Below, one piece after another: positions 36,729 through 44,820 of a stretch of 64,000 bases of DNA. The notes beneath the pieces are model-generated. The model worked only from the letters and a program-made list of their open reading frames with translations, did not search any database and was not told the origin of the DNA. Within the stretch, counting starts at the first letter, position 1, and each line of letters begins with the position of its first letter. The stretch comes from DASXMR01 sp036495525. GTDB taxonomy: Bacteria > Actinomycetota > Actinomycetes > Streptosporangiales > Streptosporangiaceae. A program made the position numbers and the translations under genes. Where the stretch lies: NCBI GenBank assembly GCA_036495525.1, contig DASXMR010000141.1, forward strand, positions 1 through 64,000, written 5' to 3'.

Positions 36729-37298
36729 GTGAACGTCGGCACTATCGGGTCCTACATCCGCGAGCAGCGTGAGCAGGCCAAGATCTCGCTGCGCCAGCTG
36801 GCCCAGGCGGCTGGAGTATCCAATCCGTACCTCAGCCAGATCGAGCGCGGGCTGCGCCGGCCGAGTGCGGACATACTGCAGCAGATCGCCAAGGGACTGC
36901 GGATCTCGGCCGAGGCACTCTACGTGCAGGCCGGGTTCCTTGAGGACCGCGGGCCAGGGTCGCAGGTCAGGGACGCGGTGCTGACCGACACCGAGCTGAC
37001 CGAGCGGCAGAAGCAGATGCTGCTTGAGATCTACGATTCGTTCCGCAAGCAGACAGTGGCCGCGGCGACAGGGCACGCCGACGACAGCGACCCGGCGCTG
37101 AGCGCCGCGCTCGGGCCGAGGGCGCTCACCGCGGAGGCCGGGCCTGGCGATCCCTGGGCCGACCCGGACGCCGGGCCATTCGCGGACTCAGATGCCGGGC
37201 CCTGGGCCGACCCGGACGCTACCAGGGCGCAGGCTGGCGAAGGCGACGGCGGCGGCGCGGACGGCAGTGAATTCCCATCCGATCAGGCCAACCGGTAG
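36729..37298 (+). CDS. XRE-family transcription regulator
   Basis: This 189-residue protein has an N-terminal helix-turn-helix (ISLRQLAQAAGVSNPYLSQIERG, split across residues 18-40) close to M. tuberculosis Rv0474. It then has a short helical segment (TDTELTERQKQMLLEIYDSF) and a C-terminal 70-residue acidic tail with three D-[AS]-G-P-[FW] repeats. GTG at 36729 is chosen because AAGGGG lies eight bases upstream; a GTG at 36720 is too close. DUF2516 follows nine bases after the stop, as in mycobacteria where the homologues flank hbhA. No hbhA-like gene is present here. Confidence 0.85.
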   Translation: MNVGTIGSYIREQREQAKISLRQLAQAAGVSNPYLSQIERGLRRPSADILQQIAKGLRISAEALYVQAGFLEDRGPGSQVRDAVLTDTELTERQKQMLLEIYDSFRKQTVAAATGHADDSDPALSAALGPRALTAEAGPGDPWADPDAGPFADSDAGPWADPDATRAQAGEGDGGGADGSEFPSDQANR

Positions 37299-37307
37299 CG
37301 TGACCCC

Positions 37308-37655
37308 GTGGTGAGTTTCCTGAGTTTCGGAGCGCTGGCTCCGCTGCGCATTTTCTTCTGGCTCCTGCTGGTCGCGGCGTTCGTGGTCGAGGCCTGGGCA
37401 TTTATCGACGCGCTGCGTCATCCAACCCCCGCCTACGTCGCCGCCAGCAAGCAGACCAAGCCGCTCTGGCTGATCATCCTCGGCGTCGCGCTGGTCATCG
37501 GCATCGGCGGAGCACTCGGCGAGCTGCAGATTTTCAGCATCCTGCCGATCATCGCCTTCGTCGCAGCCGCGATCTACCTGACCGATGTGCGGCCGAAGGT
37601 CAGTCAGTTCCGCGGCGGCTCTGGGACCCGCCAGGGGCCGTACGGCCCCTGGTAG
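37308..37655 (+). CDS. DUF2516 membrane protein
   Basis: This 115-residue protein has three hydrophobic helices (about residues 10-32, 52-70 and 72-92) and the DUF2516 pattern VEAWAFIDALRHP...KPLWLIILG...AAIYLTDVRP. It is found almost only in Actinomycetota, with unknown function, and is co-directional with the XRE regulator, probably in one transcript. It is convergent with alaX. Confidence 0.85.
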   Translation: MVSFLSFGALAPLRIFFWLLLVAAFVVEAWAFIDALRHPTPAYVAASKQTKPLWLIILGVALVIGIGGALGELQIFSILPIIAFVAAAIYLTDVRPKVSQFRGGSGTRQGPYGPW

Positions 37656-37737
37656 CCAGCTAGGCCTGCGGCATCGGCGCGCCACCCGGGCGGGCGCCGC
37701 TCGGTCCTGCCTGGCCGGCGCAGCGACGTGTCAGGGC

Positions 37738-37770
37738 TCGGCGATCCGGAAGCTTAGTCGGCGATCCGGA
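37738..37770 (+). repeat. 13-bp direct repeat at the 3' end of alaX
   Basis: TCGGCGATCCGGA occurs at 37738-37750 and 37758-37770, with a 20-base period spanning the alaX stop codon. It looks like a small local duplication of the gene's end. Confidence 0.7.
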
Positions 37771-38485
37771 TGCGCAGCCGACGGAAGCCCTTGCCCTTGT
37801 TCTCCATTTTCACGATCTCGATCCGGCCGATCTGGCTAGTCGACGCCACGTGCGTGCCGCCGTCGGCCTGCTGGTCAAGACCGACGATGTCGATGATCCG
37901 GACCTCCTTGACTTCTGGCGGGACCAGGTTCGTCGCGGTGCGGATGATGTCCGGCAGCGCGAATGCCTCGTCCCTGGGCAGCACCCGTACGTCGATTCGC
38001 CGGCCTTCGCGCACCTCGGCGTTGCATGCCGCCTCGACGGCGTCGCGGAAGCCGTCGGGCACCTGTGGCAGGTCGAAGTCCATCCGGGCGGTCAGCGGCT
38101 CCATGTTGCCGCCGGTGACCAGCGCGCCGAAGTCCCTGAAGACCACGCCGCACAGCACGTGCAGGCCGGAGTGGGTGCGCATGAGCGCGGTACGCCGCCC
38201 GTCCTCGACGGCGCCGCGCACCGTCGTGCCGGCCGGCGGCAGCGGATCGCCTTCAGCCGGGATCAGGTAGAGGTCGTCGCCCTTGCGCGCGCCGGCGATG
38301 CGGGTCTGCACGCCGCCCCAGAGCAGCACGCCCTGGTCCGGCGGCTGGCCGCCGCCGCCAGGGTAGAACGCCGAGGTGTCGAGCACGATGCCGTCCGGCC
38401 CGCAGTCCAGCACGGTCGCGTCCCATTCGCGGAGGGTCTGGTCGGCCATCTCCAGCCGGTGCGTGCGCCACTGTGTCTCGCTCAT
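37754..38485 (-). CDS. Alanyl-tRNA editing protein AlaX
   Basis: This 243-residue stand-alone AlaRS-like editing domain hydrolyses Ser- or Gly-mischarged tRNA-Ala. Zinc ligands are H105-x3-H109 in THSGLHV and the C-terminal GGTHVAST histidine. The N-terminal AFYPGGGGQPPDQG glycine-rich motif is typical of the AlaX-M/L type. The ATG at 38485 gives the full N-terminal domain. It is convergent with DUF2516. Together with dtd it gives the region two tRNA proofreading genes. Confidence 0.92.
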   Translation of the reverse strand: MSETQWRTHRLEMADQTLREWDATVLDCGPDGIVLDTSAFYPGGGGQPPDQGVLLWGGVQTRIAGARKGDDLYLIPAEGDPLPPAGTTVRGAVEDGRRTALMRTHSGLHVLCGVVFRDFGALVTGGNMEPLTARMDFDLPQVPDGFRDAVEAACNAEVREGRRIDVRVLPRDEAFALPDIIRTATNLVPPEVKEVRIIDIVGLDQQADGGTHVASTSQIGRIEIVKMENKGKGFRRLRIRIAD

Positions 38486-38624
38486 CAGGGCAGCCTAGCG
38501 CTGGCGATCGCGGCCAGCGCGGCACTGCCTAGCCACCCGCCATCGCTCGCAAGCAGGGCTGTTAGCGCAGGTCCTGCCCGACTGCCGGGCACGCACCGTC
38601 AGGGGCCGGCTGCGCCAGCGGCTG

Positions 38625-39566
38625 CTACATGGGCACGAGCAGCACGGCCGCCGGCACGAAAGCCACGATCGCAGCGGCCGCGCAGATGAGCGTGATGGCG
38701 CCAGCGCTCAGCCCAGGCGCTGGCCGCAGCAGCCTGGTGACTCGCGCCGCGACCTCGCACTCGCCCGCGGTCGCCGCCAGCGTGCCAGACGGTGCTAGCC
38801 CGCCGCCCGCGGCGCCGACCCGCAGCAGCGCAGTCGCCAGCTCCCTGGCCGGCCGCTGCCGCAGCGCCCGGTCGTCGGCGTGCATCTCGACCAGCAGCGC
38901 CACTGCCTGGTAAGCCTCGCGCGCGATCCTGGCCCAGCGGAACGCCCGCAGCAGCGCCGTGAACGGCAGCAGCACCAGGTCGTGCCGTTCCCGCAAGTGC
39001 GCCCGCTCGTGCGCGAGCACGGCCGCCAGCTCGGCGGAGTCGAGCAAGTCGAGCGCGCCGGCGCTGATCACGATCTGCGACCTGAGCCCTGGCACGCAGT
39101 AGGCCGCCGCCGCCGGATGGTCGACGACCAGGGCACCAGGTACCTTCGGGTCACCGTGGGCGAGCAGGCACAGCAGCGCGCGCTGCCGCTTCCTGGCACG
39201 CATCACGACCGCGAGCGCCGCGATGAGCACCCAGCACAGCAGGAGCAGCAGGATCGCGCCGGCGGTCAGCGCAGCCAGCCGCCCGGCGGCGGGGAGGCTG
39301 CCGATCTGCGGGCCGGGCCCCGGCCGGACGCCAAGTAGCCGGGCGGCCTGGGTCAGCGCTCCGGCTGCCACCCCCGAGCCATGGCTGGTGACACCAATGC
39401 TGATGAGCGCGCCGACGGCGGCCAGGCCCCAGCCAAGGCCCAGGGCCTGCCAGAGCACGATGGCCGCGGCCGGAGACCGCCGGGGCCAGCGGGCAGCGGC
39501 AAGCGCCGCCGCAGCCGGGACACAGCCCGCCGCGACGGTGGCCAGGAGTACGGCTGGGCCGAGCAC
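38625..39566 (-). CDS. M56 family membrane metalloprotease
   Basis: This 313-residue BlaR1/MecR1-type M56 peptidase has two or three N-terminal transmembrane segments (about 5-25, 35-60 and 97-122). The zinc motif is HERAH in VLAHERAHLRERHD, and a C-terminal hydrophobic helix ends the protein. It lacks the extracellular penicillin-binding sensor domain of BlaR1. It begins with GTG six bases after the blaI-type gene, so the pair forms a regulator/protease operon. The inducing signal is unknown. Confidence 0.88.
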   Translation of the reverse strand: MLGPAVLLATVAAGCVPAAAALAAARWPRRSPAAAIVLWQALGLGWGLAAVGALISIGVTSHGSGVAAGALTQAARLLGVRPGPGPQIGSLPAAGRLAALTAGAILLLLLCWVLIAALAVVMRARKRQRALLCLLAHGDPKVPGALVVDHPAAAAYCVPGLRSQIVISAGALDLLDSAELAAVLAHERAHLRERHDLVLLPFTALLRAFRWARIAREAYQAVALLVEMHADDRALRQRPARELATALLRVGAAGGGLAPSGTLAATAGECEVAARVTRLLRPAPGLSAGAITLICAAAAIVAFVPAAVLLVPM

Positions 39567-39572
39567 GAGCGG

Positions 39573-39938
39573 TCAGTCCCCGGTGCCCTCGCCCAGCGCC
39601 TCCAGCGCCCGGCGCAGAGCCCTGGCTTCGGCGCCAGAAACGCTGCGCGCGAACCTGGCGAGTGCCGCCTGGCGGTCACCCGTCTGGTCGAGCGCGTTGA
39701 GCATGAGCTCAGTCACGTATGCTTCCCGGCTTTCGGCGGCGCGATAGCGCCAGGCACGGCCCTCCCGGCCGCGCCTGGCGAAGCCCTTCTTCGCCAGCCG
39801 GTCGAGCACGGTCATGACCGTGGTGTGGGCCAGGTCGCGCTCGGTCAGCAGACCGCTGACCTGCCGTACTGTGAGGGGCTCCGAGGCTTCCCAGAGCACG
39901 TCCATGATGGCACGCTCAAGCTCGCCGAGACGGTTCAC
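39573..39938 (-). CDS. BlaI/MecI/CopY-family repressor
   Basis: This 121-residue winged-helix repressor reads GELERAIMDVLWEASEPLTVRQV and HTTVMTVLDRLAKKGFARR, followed by a dimerisation helix region. BlaI repressors are inactivated by cleavage by a partner M56 protease, encoded directly downstream. The GTG start at 39938 coincides with a TAAAGT element seven bases upstream, so the transcript is probably leaderless. No beta-lactamase or PBP gene is adjacent, so the target is not obvious. Confidence 0.9.
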   Translation of the reverse strand: MNRLGELERAIMDVLWEASEPLTVRQVSGLLTERDLAHTTVMTVLDRLAKKGFARRGREGRAWRYRAAESREAYVTELMLNALDQTGDRQAALARFARSVSGAEARALRRALEALGEGTGD

Positions 39939-39951
39939 ATGGTCAACTTTA
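39933..39951 (-). promoter_or_regulatory. Leaderless promoter and dyad of the BlaI-type gene
   Basis: GTTCACATGGTCAAC (39933-39947, plus strand) is an imperfect dyad covering the start codon and overlapping a minus-strand -10 element TAAAGT (39951-39946). A repressor bound here would block its own transcription. It does not match the classic BlaI TACAnnTGTA box. Confidence 0.4.
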
Positions 39952-40158
39952 CCTGGGGCCAGCCCGGCCGCCAGGCTCGCCGCTGGGCCGGCCGCGCTTG
40001 GCGCGCTGACTGGGCGCGCTGGCCGGCCGTCGGCTCAGGCTGGCGAGCCCGGCCGGGTGCCGACGGCTGCCTCGCCGGCCACCGCGACGACCTCGGCGCT
40101 GAATCCGATCCGCCCGGCTTGCGCCACCGGACCCTCGACCTGCGGCCGGTCAGAGCGG

Positions 40159-40497
40159 ATGATGGACGGCATGGCCGAACCTGATCCGCAGGGGCTCAGC
40201 CTGGAGCAGATCCGGGCCGCGGTTGACCGTGCCGTGGCCGGCTTCACCGAGGGCTTCGGCCAGTTGCTGGACGCCGTCACCCGGCTGGCCCAGGATCCGC
40301 GTGTGCGCGGCGCGCTGGCGGCCGAGCGGCCGGTTAGCCGTCCCTGCCACTGCCTGTGCCGGGCGGTGCACGCCGCTGACCCTGGCAGCTGCGACGGCGA
40401 GGCCGCCAGCACGGTCACGGTCGGCGGACTCGAAGTGCCGATGTGCGCCCCTTGCCAGGCCGCCCGCGCCGCCGAGCGGCTGGCCGGTCAGGGCTAG
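40159..40497 (+). CDS. Small Cys-rich protein, putative metal binding
   Basis: This 112-residue protein has an N-terminal helical segment (LEQIRAAVDRAVAGF...LLDAVTRLAQ) and a C-terminal part with six cysteines. The cysteine pattern is C-H-C-L-C, then C in GSCDGEA, then C-A-P-C. Similar short Cys motifs occur in uncharacterised actinobacterial proteins, and a zinc site is plausible. The start could be ATG 40159, 40162 or 40171; none has a strong ribosome-binding site. No neighbour suggests a role. Confidence 0.6.
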   Translation: MMDGMAEPDPQGLSLEQIRAAVDRAVAGFTEGFGQLLDAVTRLAQDPRVRGALAAERPVSRPCHCLCRAVHAADPGSCDGEAASTVTVGGLEVPMCAPCQAARAAERLAGQG

Positions 40498-40516
40498 CCA
40501 GCCCCGGCCAGCCTGG

Positions 40517-40718
40517 GCGACACCTCGGGCACGCGCTGCTGGTCTGACCGCAACTGAGTTCCAGCGCTGATTTTCGGCGCGCCGCGCTACCGTCCGTCGG
40601 ACGGTAGCGCGTCAGGTTAGCCGGGCCCGACCGGGCGGCTCAGCGATACCTCGGGACCTTTGGTGCTGGTCTCGCCGCTGGGTTCCCGCGCTGTTGTTCG
40701 GCGCGGGGGCGCCGCGCT
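40517..40718 (+). repeat. Diverged tandem duplication of about 75 bp
   Basis: Two related blocks, about 40517-40590 and 40643-40718, share the order GCGA-ACCTCGGG, GCTGGTCT, GAGTTCC or GGGTTCC, GCGCTG, TTCGGCGCG and GCCGCGCT. They lie in the 270-base gap between the Cys-rich gene and the NrtR-like gene. No gene is seen in the gap. Confidence 0.6.
40583..40611 (+). terminator. Perfect 13-bp hairpin
   Basis: CGCGCTACCGTCC (40583-40595) and GGACGGTAGCGCG (40599-40611) form a perfect stem with a 3-base loop, the strongest hairpin in this part of the window. It sits between the two copies of the duplication. There is no U-tract; it may terminate the Cys-rich gene's transcript. Confidence 0.55.
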
Positions 40719-40767
40719 CTGTGCCGGGCGCGCGGCGCGAGCGGCTGAGCCGCGCTAACGTGCCCAC

Positions 40768-41493
40768 ATGGTCAGCGTGCCCAGGGTTCCCCGGATCAGG
40801 GTGAGCGTGGACCTGGTAGTGCTGACCGTGCGCGAGGGCCAGCTGGCAGCGCTGGTGTGGTGCCGTGACGCCGAGCCGTTCGCCGGGCGGCAGTCACTGG
40901 CCGGCGGCTTCATCCGGATGGACGAGGACCTGCCAGCTGCCGCGGGCAGGGTGCTGGCCGAGCGGGCCGGCCTGCCCGACGCGCCAGTGCACCTGGAGCA
41001 GCTGCAGACCTATGGCTACCCGGACCGCGATCCCCGGCAGCGGGCTGTCTCGGTCGCCTACCTCGCGCTGGCGCCTCGCCTGCCGGCCCCCGTCCAGCCG
41101 CGGATGAGCTGGCAGCCGGTGGCCGAGCTGACCCGGATGGCCTTCGACCACACCCGTATCCTGCAGGACGGCATCGAGCGGGCCAGGGCCAAGCTGGAGT
41201 ACACGCCGCTCGGCGCGGCGTTCTGCGGAGATGAGTTCACCGTGGCCGAACTGCGCCGCGTCTACGAGATCGTCTGGGGCACCAGGCTCGACCCGCGCAA
41301 CTTCCACCGCAAGGTGACCGGCGCGGAGCGGTTCCTGGTGGACACCGGCCGGGCCACCCGCTCGGGCGGCGGGCGGCCAGCTCAGCTTTACCGACGCGGG
41401 CCGGCTGACCTGCTGCACCCGCCGATGCTGCGGCCAGGGTCGCGGTCTGCCCATCCTCCCGGCGGAGCCGTTCAGGTGCGAGACTGGACATAA
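40768..41493 (+). CDS. NrtR-like NUDIX/winged-helix regulator
   Basis: This 241-residue protein has an N-terminal NUDIX-fold domain (SLAGGFIRMDEDLPAAAGRV) with a degenerate catalytic box; the last part reads RVLAERAGL instead of RExxEExG. It is joined to a C-terminal winged helix (FTVAELRRVYEIVWGTRLDPRNFHRKV), the architecture of NrtR-type ADP-ribose-sensing regulators. The box suggests ligand sensing rather than hydrolysis. TAACGT (40756-40761) ends six bases before the ATG, so it may be leaderless. The last 30 residues look disordered. The downstream aminotransferase starts 22 bases later and may be a co-transcribed partner. Confidence 0.85.
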   Translation: MVSVPRVPRIRVSVDLVVLTVREGQLAALVWCRDAEPFAGRQSLAGGFIRMDEDLPAAAGRVLAERAGLPDAPVHLEQLQTYGYPDRDPRQRAVSVAYLALAPRLPAPVQPRMSWQPVAELTRMAFDHTRILQDGIERARAKLEYTPLGAAFCGDEFTVAELRRVYEIVWGTRLDPRNFHRKVTGAERFLVDTGRATRSGGGRPAQLYRRGPADLLHPPMLRPGSRSAHPPGGAVQVRDWT

Positions 41494-41515
41494 CTGCTCC
41501 CGCTCCAGGAGGACA

Positions 41516-42595
41516 ATGGTGTCCGCGACATCCGTCCGGTTCCGGCCGGTGCTCGACCGGTTCGCCGGCTATCAGCCAGGCAAGCCCCCGGCGGCGCCCG
41601 GTGGCAGGTCTTACAAGCTGTCATCCAACGAATCGCCGCACGGACCGCTGCCATCAGTGCTCAAGGTCATCGCCGAGGCCGCGGCTGGCATTAACCGGTA
41701 CCCAGACAACGGCGCGGCCGAGCTGACTGAGGCGATCGCCGCTCGGTACCTCGTGCCTGCCGCGCACGTTGCGGTCGGCTGCGGCTCGGTGGGGGTGACC
41801 CAGCAGCTGCTTGAGGCAGTCACCGATCCCGGCGCGCAGGTGCTGTACGGCTGGCGCTCGTTCGAGGCCTACCCGTACTTGAGCGACCTGGCGGGAGCCG
41901 AGTCGGTCCGGGTGCCGCTGCGCGGCCAGACGCTGGACCTGACGGCGATGGCCGCGGCGGTTACGCCACGGACCCGGCTGATCTTCGTCTGCACGCCGAA
42001 CAATCCGACCGGCACGGTCGTGCGCGGCGACGAGCTGGACTGGTTCCTCGGCCAGGTACCGGCTGACTGCCTGGTCGTGCTCGACGAGGCGTACTGCGAG
42101 TACGTGCGCGATCCGGCCGCGCCCGACGGACTGCAGGTCTACCGGGACCGGCCCAACGTCGCGCTGCTGCGCACCTTCTCGAAGGCCTACGGGCTGGCCG
42201 GGCTCCGGGTGGGCTTCCTGATCGGGCACGAGCCCGTGGCTGCCGCGGCACGCAAGACGATGCTGACCTTCTCGGTGAACGCGCTCGCCCAGGCGGCCGC
42301 CGTGGCATCGCTGGCCGCCGAGGCGGAACTGCTCGACCGGGTCGAGGGGGTGGTCAGGGAGCGCAGCCGGGTGCGCGATGAGCTGCTGCGCCAGGGCTGG
42401 ACGGTGCCGCCAGCCGACGCGAACTTCGTCTGGCTGCCGCTCGGCGAGCAGTCAGCAGACTTCGCCGCAGCCTGCGATCAGGCCGGAGTCAGCGTGCGAC
42501 CGTTCGCCCCCGACGGCGTCCGGGTCACCATCGCCGACGAGGCGGCGAACGACGCCTTCCTGGCCGTTGCCGCCGCCCATCAGCACCGGTCCTGA
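41516..42595 (+). CDS. PLP aminotransferase, HisC/aromatic (Pat) type
   Basis: This 359-residue class I/II aminotransferase begins PVLDRFAGYQPGKPP and YKLSSNESPHGPLPSV, the pattern of actinobacterial aromatic aminotransferase Pat/HisC paralogues. The PLP lysine is in TFSKAYGLAGLRVG. CTPNNPTG and VLDEAYCEYV bind the cofactor. It probably makes phenylalanine or tyrosine from the keto acids, but histidinol-phosphate is possible. AGGAGG lies three bases from ATG 41516 and six from GTG 41519, so the start may be the GTG. No other his or aro genes are nearby. Confidence 0.88.
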   Translation: MVSATSVRFRPVLDRFAGYQPGKPPAAPGGRSYKLSSNESPHGPLPSVLKVIAEAAAGINRYPDNGAAELTEAIAARYLVPAAHVAVGCGSVGVTQQLLEAVTDPGAQVLYGWRSFEAYPYLSDLAGAESVRVPLRGQTLDLTAMAAAVTPRTRLIFVCTPNNPTGTVVRGDELDWFLGQVPADCLVVLDEAYCEYVRDPAAPDGLQVYRDRPNVALLRTFSKAYGLAGLRVGFLIGHEPVAAAARKTMLTFSVNALAQAAAVASLAAEAELLDRVEGVVRERSRVRDELLRQGWTVPPADANFVWLPLGEQSADFAAACDQAGVSVRPFAPDGVRVTIADEAANDAFLAVAAAHQHRS

Positions 42596-42736
42596 TCGCG
42601 GCGCAACGGCTGCTGCCGTGCTGGTCGCAGGAGCCTCAGCGGCTCGCGGCTTCGGCATCGGCATGCGGGCTGCTTACCGGCGCAGATCGTCGCTTACCCT
42701 GACAGCGGGCAGCGCTCACCTGGAGGTCATGGCGGC

Positions 42737-43693
42737 GTGAAGGTTCACGTGATCCACGAGAATCCGGACTGGTACGCGCCGCTGGCGGCGGCGTTCGACG
42801 CGGCCGGCGTGCCGCACGAGCAATGGCTGCTCGGCGCGGGAGTGCTTGACCTGGCAAAGCCGCCGCCGGCCGGCGTGTACTGGTCGAGGGTCAGCGCCTC
42901 CGCGCACACCAGGGGACACCCGCTGGCCAAGGAACAGGGCAGGGGCGTGCTGGCCTGGCTTGAGGCGCACGGCCGCCGGGTCGTGAATGGCCGGCGGGTG
43001 CTCGAGCTCGAGGTGAGCAAAGTCGACCAGCTCACTGCGCTGCAAGCGGCCGGGTTCGACGTGCCGCGGACGATCGCGATCACCGGTACGGCCGACCTCG
43101 CCGCCGCGTCGCGCGCACTGCCCGTGCCGTTCATCAGCAAGCACAACCAGGGCGGCAAGGGCCTCGGCGTGCGGCTGTTCGGCAGCCACGACGAGTTCGC
43201 GGAGTACGTGGCGTCAGCCGAGTTCGAGGCTCCTGTCGACGGAATCACGCTGCTGCAGGAGTACCTGCGCGCGGCCGAGCCGAGGATCACCAGGGCCGAG
43301 ATAGTCGGCGGGGAGTTCATCTACGCGATCACCGCCGACACGGCGCTTGGCGGCTTCCAGCTCTGCCCGGCTGACGCCTGTGCCGTTGAGGCGGCCAGCG
43401 GCGAGGCCGGTGCGGAACCGGCGCTGCAGCAAGCTCCCAGCCTGTTCGCGCTGCGGGCTGGCTTCGACCACCCGGTGATCGGACGGTACCTCGACTTCGC
43501 CCGCGGGCACGGAATCGAGATCGCCGGCTTTGAGTTCATCGAGACCGAGGACGGGCGGCTCGTCACCTATGACATCAACACGACGACGAACTACAACGCC
43601 GGGATCGAGGCGGTAGCGCCGCGGCCGGCGCTGAGCGCGGTCGCCGGCTTCCTGGGCCGGCAGCTCGCCCGCGAGCGTGCCACGGCAGCATGA
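42737..43693 (+). CDS. ATP-grasp ligase, RimK-like
   Basis: This 318-residue ATP-grasp protein has a small N-terminal Rossmann-like part, FISKHNQGGKGLGVRLF as the nucleotide loop, ITLLQEYL, and the metal-binding end FEFIETEDGRLVTYDINTTTNYN. Such enzymes form an amide or thioester via an acyl-phosphate; RimK adds glutamate and relatives modify peptides. The substrate cannot be named. The start is GTG 42737 with GGAGG about ten bases upstream. It stands 100 bases upstream of the flavin monooxygenase gene and is probably functionally linked to it. Confidence 0.82.
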   Translation: MKVHVIHENPDWYAPLAAAFDAAGVPHEQWLLGAGVLDLAKPPPAGVYWSRVSASAHTRGHPLAKEQGRGVLAWLEAHGRRVVNGRRVLELEVSKVDQLTALQAAGFDVPRTIAITGTADLAAASRALPVPFISKHNQGGKGLGVRLFGSHDEFAEYVASAEFEAPVDGITLLQEYLRAAEPRITRAEIVGGEFIYAITADTALGGFQLCPADACAVEAASGEAGAEPALQQAPSLFALRAGFDHPVIGRYLDFARGHGIEIAGFEFIETEDGRLVTYDINTTTNYNAGIEAVAPRPALSAVAGFLGRQLARERATAA

Positions 43694-43794
43694 CACCTGG
43701 CCTTCGTGGCCGGCCTGGCGCTGGCCGGTTCCGCTGGCACGGCGAGCCTGTGCACGGGCACGGGCCGACGGCGAGACGACGATGAGGAGCTGCG

Positions 43795-44820
43795 ATGCGG
43801 TTCGGGTACTGGATGCCGATCTTCGGCGGCTGGCTGCGCAACGTCAGGGACGAGCAGATGTCGATCGCCTGGCCGTATATCCGCGACCTGGCCAAGGCGA
43901 GCGAGCAGGACGGCTTCGAGCTCTCGCTGATCGCCGAGCTCAACCTCAACGACATCAAGGGTCATCGCGCCCCGTCGCTTGACTGCTGGACGCTCGCGCC
44001 CGCCGTCGCTGCGGTCACCAGCCGCCTTGAGCTGATGCTGGCGGTGCGGCCCAACTACCACTCGCCGTCCCTGACCGCCAAGGCGCTGTCCACGCTCGAC
44101 ACGATCGCGCCTGGCAGGATCTCGCTGAACGTCGTCTCTTCCTGGTGGAAGGACGAGGCGGCCCAGTACGGGGCGCCGTTCGACGTGCACGACGCCCGGT
44201 ATGCCAGGACGCAGGAGTGGCTTGAGGTGGTCGGCAGGCTGCTGCGCGACGAAACCGTGAGCCATCACGGCCCGCTCTACCAGCTGGACTCGGCGGTGCT
44301 TGAGCCTAAGCCTGCTGTCGTGCCGCCCGTGTACATGGGCGGTGAGTCGCCGAAGGCCAAGGAAGTCATCGCCAGCCAGGCCGACGCCTACGTGATGCAT
44401 GGCGACGCGCCGGATGTCATCGCCGCCAAGGTCGCCGACCTGAGCCAGCGGCGCGAGCAGGCCGGCGGCAAGCCGCTGGTCTTCGGCGTATCCGGCTACG
44501 TCATCTGCCGTGATACCGAGGCGGAGGCCAGGGCCGAGCTGGACCGGATCCTCGATGTCCGCTCCTCGCCCGAGGCCTACGCGTCCTACCAGGACTTCGT
44601 GGAGGGATCACAGCTGGAGTCGCGGGTTTCGCTTGAGGAGTACAGCGTGTCCAACCGGGGTCTGCGCAGCGGGCTGATCGGCACGCCTGAGCAGATCATC
44701 GACCGTATCCGCGCTTACGAGCAGGCCGGCGTCGGCCTGATGCTGCTGCAGTTCTCCCCGCAGCGCGAGGAGATGGCCCGGTTCGGCCGCTCGGTGATCA
44801 CCCCGTACCAGGCGGGCTGA
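43795..44820 (+). CDS. FMN-dependent monooxygenase, SsuD/luciferase-like
   Basis: This 341-residue luciferase-like TIM barrel reads FGYWMPIFGGWLRN, YHSPSLTAKALSTLDTIAPG, SLNVVSSWWKDEAAQYG, FDVHDARYARTQEWLEVV and GGESPKAKEVI, close to the SsuD/SfnG alkanesulfonate and sulfone monooxygenase group. It needs reduced FMN from a separate reductase, none of which is nearby. The ATG has GAGGAG six bases upstream. No ABC sulfonate transporter adjoins, so a role in sulfur scavenging is only one option. Its 3' end overlaps the convergent regulator by 23 bases. Confidence 0.87.
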   Translation: MRFGYWMPIFGGWLRNVRDEQMSIAWPYIRDLAKASEQDGFELSLIAELNLNDIKGHRAPSLDCWTLAPAVAAVTSRLELMLAVRPNYHSPSLTAKALSTLDTIAPGRISLNVVSSWWKDEAAQYGAPFDVHDARYARTQEWLEVVGRLLRDETVSHHGPLYQLDSAVLEPKPAVVPPVYMGGESPKAKEVIASQADAYVMHGDAPDVIAAKVADLSQRREQAGGKPLVFGVSGYVICRDTEAEARAELDRILDVRSSPEAYASYQDFVEGSQLESRVSLEEYSVSNRGLRSGLIGTPEQIIDRIRAYEQAGVGLMLLQFSPQREEMARFGRSVITPYQAG

